Shown here: positions 57,131-64,000 of the stretch, piece after piece | How positions within the stretch are numbered: the stretch's first letter is position 1 | Layout: the number at the start of each line of letters is the position of its first letter | Source: Eutreptiella sp. 'Long Island Sound 2002' | Taxonomy: Eukaryota > Euglenozoa > Euglenophyceae > Eutreptiales > Eutreptiaceae | Direction of reading: 5' to 3' | NCBI GenBank assembly: GCA_964036045.1 | Contig: OZ038378.1 | Span: forward strand, 61,987,924 to 62,051,923 | DNA length: 64,000 bases | Translations under genes and position numbers: made by a program | Notes under the pieces: generated by a model | What the model was told of the DNA's origin: nothing | Seen by the model: only the letters and a program-made list of their open reading frames with translations | Database searches by the model: none

Positions 57131-59402
57131 AATGCACGGGATTATGCTACAAGTGATCCCGTTCAACATTGGTATCACCAAAAGAGTACCTCACGCAATC
57201 CATGGCTATCAAACACAACACAAGAAGGTGGAACTTGAAAAAGTATGCAAAAAGGGTGCGTTTCAAGGCTGATTTTGCGGTACTTTAGGCCCAAAAAGTG
57301 GTAGTGGGGGTGACTCAACGGGCGCAAAACACACTTGACGGCGATCAAAGGTGTTTGGTGATCTCCTAGGCTGGTTCCGAAGTGAATGAACCCCTGGATG
57401 GAAATCGTAGCCACCCCAAATGCCCTCGAGAGGGCAACTTTTTTAGCAATTTTTGACAACTTTTGAAACCTAGGTACGCCACTTGCAATGCTTGTCCCCG
57501 GCCGCCATCGCTAAGTTTCTTGCTACAAATTTGTGTGATTGTCCCTCGCACCCATAGATATTATCCACCAAAATTTGGGTTGAATCCGAAGCACCTCGGC
57601 GAAGTCTTGGTCTTTGCCCATTGCGCCCGTGGTTGCTTGTTGGTGCTGCTTGTTCCGACGGGTGCTTGCTGCTTGCTAAACCGGATAGATCCACCCTGGA
57701 CATCAAAAATGATTGAAAAACGAAGACGGGTCCAACTAGCTCGGTGTCCCTCACCATACCCCTCACTCTAATCAAGACCGAATATTGGGACCGAGCTGGT
57801 GGGGCAAGGACTATGGGCTACCGGTCTGAATAAAAATGCAAGCTGGGGGACACCAAAAACAATTCCCGCCACTTCATCACTTGTACCGCCCTTGAAACCC
57901 TCCCTCCCTCGCCATGCTCGGTGGGAGACATGCCCCACGGCATTCCCCGCGCAATCTTCCCTTATCAACCCTCTCTCTGCATTCCCCCTTGGGCCCCCCT
58001 TTGCGGCATGGTCAATCCCTAAATTGCCCACTCCATGCTTCTTCTGGAGCTTGTATGCGCTCATATGGGTCCAAAAGTGCCTCCGCTTGTTCAGGAGACA
58101 TGCCCCTCGGCACCACTCCCGCCCGGCTCACCTATCAACCCTCCCCCTGCATTCCCCCGAAAACCAAAATGGCCGATTTCAACGCTTTTTGGGGGCTTGC
58201 ATAGGCTCATGTGGGTCCAACATGGCTGGTAATAGCCTAAAACCACTTGTTTCAGCACCCCAAGTGGTCTAGGAAACATGTTGGCCCGGGGTGACAGGAC
58301 TCACGTGGGATGGCCAGCTTGAGCTTCGTTGCCGGTGGCGCCGACAACAATATTGTCATTTTAATGCCGCTTGCCAAAGGCCAAAGGGCAAATTGCATTT
58401 TTTGTTTGCACTCATGATGAGTGTGCGGCACGTTATTTGCGCTACGTGCCGGCAATGAGTGTAAAAAGCACCCTTCACGTCAAGGCTCCATTGCTCTACC
58501 CATGCCAGAGGTACCCAAAATGTCTGTGGGGCCTATATGCTTCATCTCCTCCGATAGCAATGGCGGTTGCTTGGTGGTTCTTGTGTTTCACCCCCCCTTT
58601 TTTTGTTTGGTAAAAAGGGTTTTTTTTTCAATACGTGAGTTAAACAAAAAAAAACAGTTTACCCGACTTACACCAAAGATAAATATTTCCGTCGAAACAA
58701 AAAACGCGACGTACACCCCCCAAAAAAGTTATGTGACTTAAGCCAAAAAAACATTAAAAAATAGCGGGTTTTATGCTTATTTCCACAATCTAGCTACGCT
58801 CTTCTTGGGCGATTTGCGTAGGAATCAACGTAGATGATGAACAAGCACCTTTGATAACCGTCTCCTAGCTTTTGCACCAAAACACTGGTCGCAACGACTT
58901 TTTTGGGGGCCCACCATACCACAACACCAACCTTTTGCATACTTTTTCAAGTTCCACTTTCCTGTGCTCTGTTTGATAGCCATGGATTGCTTTGGGCACA
59001 CTTGTGGTGTTAAATGGGGAAGAAGGGGACTACTTGCTAGTAATTACTTGCTGTCAATACCATTACATTATTGGCATCACGAGCATGCACGGTGCACGTG
59101 CTGGGGTAAGGTTGCGGTGGTCACTTGTGGGTCCAAAAGTGGTCAAAAATGGGTTTCTCCAAAATGGTTCCCAAGGGTGTGCAAGATGATCTGTTGGGCA
59201 GCCCCCAGCCACCAGCTCAGCTCCTAGTGGCGCTTGTAGCCTACCAAACGGCGAATACCTTGTTTCGTTTCCTAGTGTGGGGTTCAAGGCCCCCAAGGGT
59301 CCAAAGACAGCCACGCACGAGCCATTGAACCTAGCCCCAGCCCCCACCGTCAGCCCCATCACCTTGGAGAGACCGCTTGGGGTGCTCAAACAAGTGCACG
59401 GG
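57131..59402 (+). repeat. Macrosatellite unit 4 (2,272 bp)
   Basis: Lacks the 22-bp stretch. It shares CGCCATGCTCGGTGGG with unit 5, where units 1-3 have CGCCATGGTCGGTGGG. Confidence 0.95.
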
Positions 59403-61690
59403 AATGCACGGGATTATGCTACAAGTGATCCCGTTCAACATTGGTATCACCAAAAGAGTACCTCACGCAATCCATGGCTATCAAACACAACACAAGAAGG
59501 TGGAACTTGAAAAAGTATGCAAAAAGGGTGCGTTTCAAGGCTGATTTTGCGGTACTTTAGGCCCAAAAAGTGGTAGTGGGGGTGACTCAACGGGCGCAAA
59601 ACACACTTGACGGCGATCAAAGGTGTTTGGTGATCTCCTAGGCTGGTTCCGAAGTGAATGAACCCCTGGATGGAAATCGTAGCCACCCCAAATGCCCTCG
59701 AGAGGGCAACTTTTTTAGCAATTTTTGACAACTTTTGAAACCTAGGTACGCCACTTGCAATGCTTGTCCCCGGCCGCCATCGCTAAGTTTCTTGCTACAA
59801 ATTTGTGTGATTGTCCCTCGCACCCATAGATATTATCCACCAAAATTTGGGTTGAATCCGAAGCACCTCGGCGAAGTCTTGGTCTTTGCCCATTGCGCCC
59901 GTGGTTGCTTGTTGGTGCTGCTTGTTCCGACGGGTGCTTGCTGCTTGCTAAACCGGATAGATCCACCCTGGACATCAAAAATGATTGAAAAACGAAGACG
60001 GGTCCAACTAGCTCGGTGTCCCTCACCATACCCCTCACTCTAATCAAGACCGAATATTGGGACCGAGCTGGTGGGGCAAGGACTATGGGCTACCGGTCTG
60101 AATAAAAATGCAAGCTGGGGGACACCAAAAACAATTCCCGCCACTTCATCACTTGTACCGCCCTTGAAACCCTCCCTCCCTCGCCATGCTCGGTGGGAGA
60201 CATGCCCCACGGCATTCCCCGCGCAATCTTCCCTTATCAACCCTCTCTCTGCATTCCCCCTTGGGCCCCCCTTTGCGGCATGGTCAATCCCTAAATTGCC
60301 CACTCCATGCTTCTCTGGAGCTTGTATGCGCTCATATGGGTCCAAAAGTGCCTCCGCTTGTTCAGGAGACATGCCCCTCGGCACCACTCCCGCCCGGCTC
60401 ACCTATCAACCCTCCCCCTGCATTCCCCCGAAAACCAAAATGGCCGATTTCAACGCTTTTTGGGGGCTTGCATAGGCTCATGTGGGTCCAACATGGCTGG
60501 TAATAGCCTAAAACCACTTGTTTCAGCACCCCAAGTGGTCTAGGAAACATGTTGGCCCGGGGTGACAGGACTCACGTGGGATGGCCAGCTTGAGCTTCGT
60601 TGCCGGTGGCGCCGACAACAATATTGTCATTTTAATGCCGCTTGCCAAAGGCCAAAGGGCAAATTGCATTTTTTGTTTGCACTCATGATGAGTGTGCGGC
60701 ACGTTATTTGCGCTACGTGCCGGCAATGAGTGTAAAAAGCACCCTTCACGTCAAGGCTCCATTGCTCTACCCATGCCGGAGGTACCCAAAATGTCTGTGG
60801 GGCCTATATGCTTCATCTCCTCCGATAGCAATGGCGGTTGCTTGGTGGTTCTTGTGTTTCAGCCCCCCTTTTTTTGTTTGGTAAAAAGGGTTTTTTTTTC
60901 AATACGTGAGTTAAACAAAAAAAAAACAGTTTACCCGACTTACACCAAAGATAAATATTTCCGTCGAAACAAAAAACGCGACGTACACCCCCCAAAAAAG
61001 TTGTGTGACTTTAGCCAAAAAAACATTAAAAAATAGCGCTGCGGGTTGCCAAGGGTGTTGCGGGTTTTATGCTTATTTCCACAATCTAGCTACGCTCTTC
61101 TTGGGCGATTTGCGTAGGAATCAGCGTAGATGATGGACAAGCACCTTTGATAACCGTCTCCTAGCTTTTGCACCAAAACACTGGTCGCAACGACTTTTTT
61201 GGGGGCCCACCATACCACAACACCAACCTTTTGCATACTTTTTCAAGTTCCACTTTCCTGTGCTCTGTTTGATAGCCATGGATTGCTTTGGGCACACTTG
61301 TGGTGTTAAATGGGGAAGAAGGGGACTACTTGCTAGTAATTACTTGCTGTCAATACCATTACATTATTGGCATCACGAGCATGCACGGTGCACGTGCTGG
61401 GGTAAGGTTGCGGTGGTCACTTGTGGGTCCAAAAGTGGTCAAAAATGGGTTTCTCCAAAATGGTTCCCAAGGGTGTGCAAGATGATCCGTTGGGCAGCCC
61501 CCAGCCACCAGCTCAGCTCCTAGTGGCGCCTGTAGCCTACCAAACGGCGAATACCTTGTTTCGTTTCCTAGTGTGGGGTTCAAGGCCCCCAAGGGTCCAA
61601 AGACAGCCACGCACGAGCCACTGAACCTAGCCCCAGCCCCCACCGTCAGCCCCATCACCTTGGAGAGACCGCTTGGGGTGCTCAAACAAG
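59403..61690 (+). repeat. Macrosatellite unit 5 (about 2,288 bp)
   Basis: It has the 22-bp stretch like unit 1. It ends at CTCAAACAAG and then runs into CGGTTTAAGG of the inverted flank instead of another unit, completing the hairpin ACCGCTTG...CAAGCGGT (61671-61695). Confidence 0.95.
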
Positions 61691-62040
61691 CGGTTTAAGG
61701 CCATGTTGAGCTATATTTGACCCAACGTAGCCCTTGCAAGTTGCCAAATAGCCTAGAACCGGGCAATTATAGGACTGACGAAGCATACAAGGGGGTCAAG
61801 GGGGACTATGATGTGTTTAAATGCCATGGATTGTGTTGGGCACCCTTGTAGTGATAAAGAATGACGAAGGGGATCATTTGCAAGCTATTTTGGTGTGGTC
61901 AACACCCTTCATTCATTCATTCACTGTTCATGCCCTCTTCGAGTGAGGCAGCGCGCACAGTGCACGTGCACGTGCTAGCATAGAGTTAAGGGGTCATCCG
62001 TGGGTCCAAGAATGGGCAATAGTGTGTTTTTCCAAAGTAC
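61665..62040 (+). repeat. Inverted 357-bp module, right flank of the macrosatellite
   Basis: It matches the reverse complement of 49845-50170 along its length: AAGTTGCCAAATAGCCTAGA, ACCGGGCAATTATAG, TGTGTTTAAATGCCATGG, GGGGATCATTTG, and TTTTTCCAAAGT at the far end. Confidence 0.85.
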
Positions 62041-62169
62041 ATTCTTCGCATGTAACCATAATGGCGTGTCACCAACTACAAGAAATCGCCGAGCACACGC
62101 TTGTAGATCAAAGGAGTCTTTGTGTCCGAGGGCTTCCGCTTTCCACCCGAAATCGTGCCCGTATGAACA

Positions 62170-62345
62170 CGTATCTCGGGGGACCACAAGTGGGCAGAAG
62201 TGCTACGTAACCCCTGCATTCTCGGGGTCCCCGAACAAAGGGACAAAATCACAAGTGGTTGCCTCACCCGTGCCTTCTCGGGGGCCCACAAGTGGGCTGA
62301 AGTGCTACGTAACCCCTGCATTCTCGGGGGGCAAAATCAAAGGAG
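62170..62345 (+). repeat. ~102-bp duplication
   Basis: CCACAAGTGGGC, then GAAGTGCTACGTAACCCCTG, then CATTCTCGGGG, appears at about 62180 and again at about 62283. Confidence 0.8.
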
Positions 62346-62600
62346 GCGTAACTCGCTGACTTTTATTTTTGGCTGTAGGTCGCGTATCAAAAAAAGCATA
62401 GGTCGCGTAACGGAAAGAGCATAGCTCTTTTTTTTAAAGCGTTTATTTTTTTTTGGCAGTGGGTCGTCCGTTCAAAATCAGAGGAGGCATATCAAAAAAA
62501 GGATAACTCGCTCTTTTTTTCAAAAAAGAAAAAGCATAAGTCACATAGCGCTTTTTTTAGGTGTAGGCTGCGTCAAAAAAAAGCGTAAGTCGTGTACCAT
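62346..62600. repeat. Degenerate A/T-run plus GCATAAGTCGCGTA repeats
   Basis: Variants of GCRTAAGTCGCGTAnCG are separated by runs of A or T. Noncoding. Confidence 0.6.
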
Positions 62601-62769
62601 ACATTTTCAAGTTTTTTTTTCCACACTCGAGTTCAGCATAAACAAAAAATAAACGACTTCCGCCAAATGAGAAAAAAAAAGCCACTTACGCTTGACACAA
62701 ATGGCCCCCTCCAAGGACAAGCTAGACACACAAACGGCTTGAAAAGGGGCATCTTTTGCTTGCTTTTGA

Positions 62770-63065
62770 TAGTTTTTGACAACAAGGTCCGCCACTTGAC
62801 ACCATTTCTGGATCCACCGTTGACTTTCTTGCTACAAATTTGCATGATTGTCCCTCACACCCATAGGTATCATCCACCAAAATTTTGGCAAAATCCACAA
62901 CACCGTGACACAATTGTGATTTTTGCCCATATCGCGCGTGCTTGCTTGTTGCTGCTTGCTACTTGCTGATGCTACTTGCCAAATCTGGTAGGTCCACCCT
63001 GGACACCAAAGAGGGTTATAAAACCAATACTGGTTCCACCAACTCAGTGACCCTAACCCTGCCCT
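62770..63065 (+). repeat. Diverged partial copy of the macrosatellite unit
   Basis: GATTGTCCCTCACACCCATA, TCCACCAAAATTTTGG and GGTCCACCCTGGACACCAAA match, in order and orientation, the segment at 50690-50930 of unit 1 (GATTGTCCCTCGCACCCATA, TCCACCAAAATTTGGG, GATCCACCCTGGACATCAAA). It ends in three imperfect CCCTAACCCTG copies. Confidence 0.8.
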
Positions 63066-63284
63066 AACCCTGCCCCAACCATACCACAATCTGGGCCCTA
63101 CGCAAGGCTCACTACATAGGCGCACACGTAGACAGAGAATGCGGACCCTAACCGCACCTTGGAGCTAAGACCCAAAGACCGCTCTCCACCCCAGAGGTGG
63201 TGTTGGTATGTAGGGGAGAGGGATTGTTGGTAAGGGGGGTTACCAGAATGGACCGGACAGTCGGGCGGCCGGACAGCGGGCAGC

Positions 63285-63345
63285 CGCTTCGGCTGGCTAG
63301 GTCTCTGCTGAGCCGGTTTGTCCGCTGAGCCGGTGTGTCCGCTGA
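63285..63345. repeat. GTCCGCTGAGCCGGT short tandem repeat
   Basis: Three copies of a 15-bp unit (CTGCTGAGCCGGTTT, GTCCGCTGAGCCGGT, GTCCGCTGAGCCCAT). Confidence 0.8.
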
Positions 63346-63514
63346 GCCCATGTCTGGTTTGATCCATCCAACCAAGTTGTAGTGATGATGCTGGTGATTC
63401 TGGAAGGTAACAACCATCATCAGTCTGGTGGCCAAGCTAGTCGCCCCTGGCGCTCTGTTCTGCTTATGGAGGCTTTCATCTAACTCCTAGTCTTTCAACA
63501 GCGGATTACAAACT

Positions 63515-63784
63515 ATGGTGAATCTTTTTTCAACCTATACGGCGGGGACGGGGGGGGATAATCCAACTGAGGAAACGGTCATTACTGATTTCCTTGGCGG
63601 AGGAATTTTGCCAAAAGTTTCAATTACCCCATTTGCAGGCCACTTTGGCCTATGCATTGGTGATAATCCCATTTTAGTTCCCCAAAATGTGAACGTGAAT
63701 GCGAAAATTATGGGGCAATTTGTTCAACCCGGAATGGGGTGGCCGACACGGAGGGGGGGGCAGCACACCAATTTTTCGCCTTGA
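63515..63784 (+). CDS. Small ORF of unknown function
   Basis: An 89-codon ATG ORF (FSTYTAGTGGDNPTEETVIT, GILPKVSITPFAGHFGLCIG) ends TGA. Composition is protein-like, but no family is recognised and no neighbouring exon was found. It could be an exon of a gene continuing past the right edge. Confidence 0.25.
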   Translation: MVNLFSTYTAGTGGDNPTEETVITDFLGGGILPKVSITPFAGHFGLCIGDNPILVPQNVNVNAKIMGQFVQPGMGWPTRRGGQHTNFSP

Positions 63785-64000
63785 ATGCTTCTGAAATGCG
63801 CTGGTGCTCTGCTGCTAAAGGACACCTTTGCGAGTTTTTGGCAGAATTGGAATGATCCATCAGTGTGTTCCACCCACAATCCCACACAATTACTTAGGGT
63901 GAACGGCTTTTGAACTGCGGGTGGGGCGTCCTAATCCAAAACAACCACCCTGAGCTGCATGGGCAAAGACTATGGACGTCAAGCAAAGACAATTATGAAG

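Noticed and set aside
50292-61690. Many ORFs of 60-157 codons repeated in each macrosatellite unit, as possible genes
   Set aside because: Single-base indels between units (for example CTTCTTCTGG against CTTCTCTGG) change the frame from copy to copy, and both strands are equally open. There is no sign of coding constraint or a domain.
63045-63075. CCCTAACCCTGCCCTAACCC as a telomere repeat
   Set aside because: Only about three imperfect copies with a G inserted, inside a diverged copy of the macrosatellite segment. Not a telomere array.
1-64000. tRNA, rRNA or snRNA genes
   Set aside because: I looked for T-loop-type GGTTCRANNCC blocks with matching arms and for rRNA landmarks and found none that pair. 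A covariance-model scan would be decisive.
1-64000. Naming a species from the RT and VESLNAIIKRAYNDH families
   Set aside because: The resemblance to green-algal multicopy families is from memory only, and without a database search the assignment cannot be supported.

Overview
KIND OF GENOME. This is nuclear DNA of a eukaryote, most likely an alga or other protist with large, repeat-rich intergenic DNA. Coding-like segments are split by phase-consistent GT-AG introns. There are no operons, Shine-Dalgarno sites or prokaryotic gene spacing. The window is full of mobile-element relics, long homopolymer G/C tracts, satellites and palindromes. The reverse-transcriptase remnant and the stop-riddled gene at 22.5-26.8 kb look to me like families seen in green-algal (prasinophyte-type) genomes. 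That is an impression from memory, not a proof. LAYOUT. (1) 1-878: the 5' part of an intron-containing minus-strand gene that runs off the left edge. (2) 1.77-14.75 kb: a 12.6-13 kb block bounded by a ~375-bp imperfect inverted repeat. It holds, all on the minus strand, a large intact hAT-like transposase with a zinc-ribbon/SAP-like tail (2.4-5.9 kb) and a broken UPF1-type SF1 helicase gene with a long Pro/Ala-rich N-terminus (6.2-10.8 kb). It also holds a TIR-bounded insertion of G-tracts plus a 99-bp tandem array (10.9-11.7 kb) and three copies of a double-hairpin repeat (12.1-14.4 kb). (3) 14.7-15.6 kb: a broken 2-oxoglutarate/Fe(II)-oxygenase-like gene. (4) 17.8-19.8 kb: a 2.0-kb TIR-bounded element whose protein is a shortened relative of the 22.5-26.8 kb gene. 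(5) 20.2-21.05 kb: a non-LTR retrotransposon RT remnant. (6) 22.5-26.8 kb: a multi-exon, transposon-type gene with GC-rich exons, strikingly AT-rich introns and several in-frame stops. (7) 27-45.6 kb: a long run of minus-strand coding-like segments, probably one or a few large intron-rich genes or pseudogenes. One of them (38.2-38.9 kb) is a paralogue of the helicase N-terminal module. A 230-bp satellite here is interrupted by a textbook hAT MITE (34,048-34,447) with 8-bp target-site duplications. (8) 49.4-62.05 kb: a macrosatellite of five ~2.27-kb units bounded by inverted copies of a 357-bp hairpin-carrying repeat. (9) 62-64 kb: diverged repeat fragments and one small ORF. HOW IT FITS. The only long intact protein is the hAT-like transposase. 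Almost everything else shows frame breaks or stops, several of them explicable by C-to-T/G-to-A transitions, as expected of silenced mobile DNA. No confident housekeeping gene, rRNA, tRNA or CRISPR was found.
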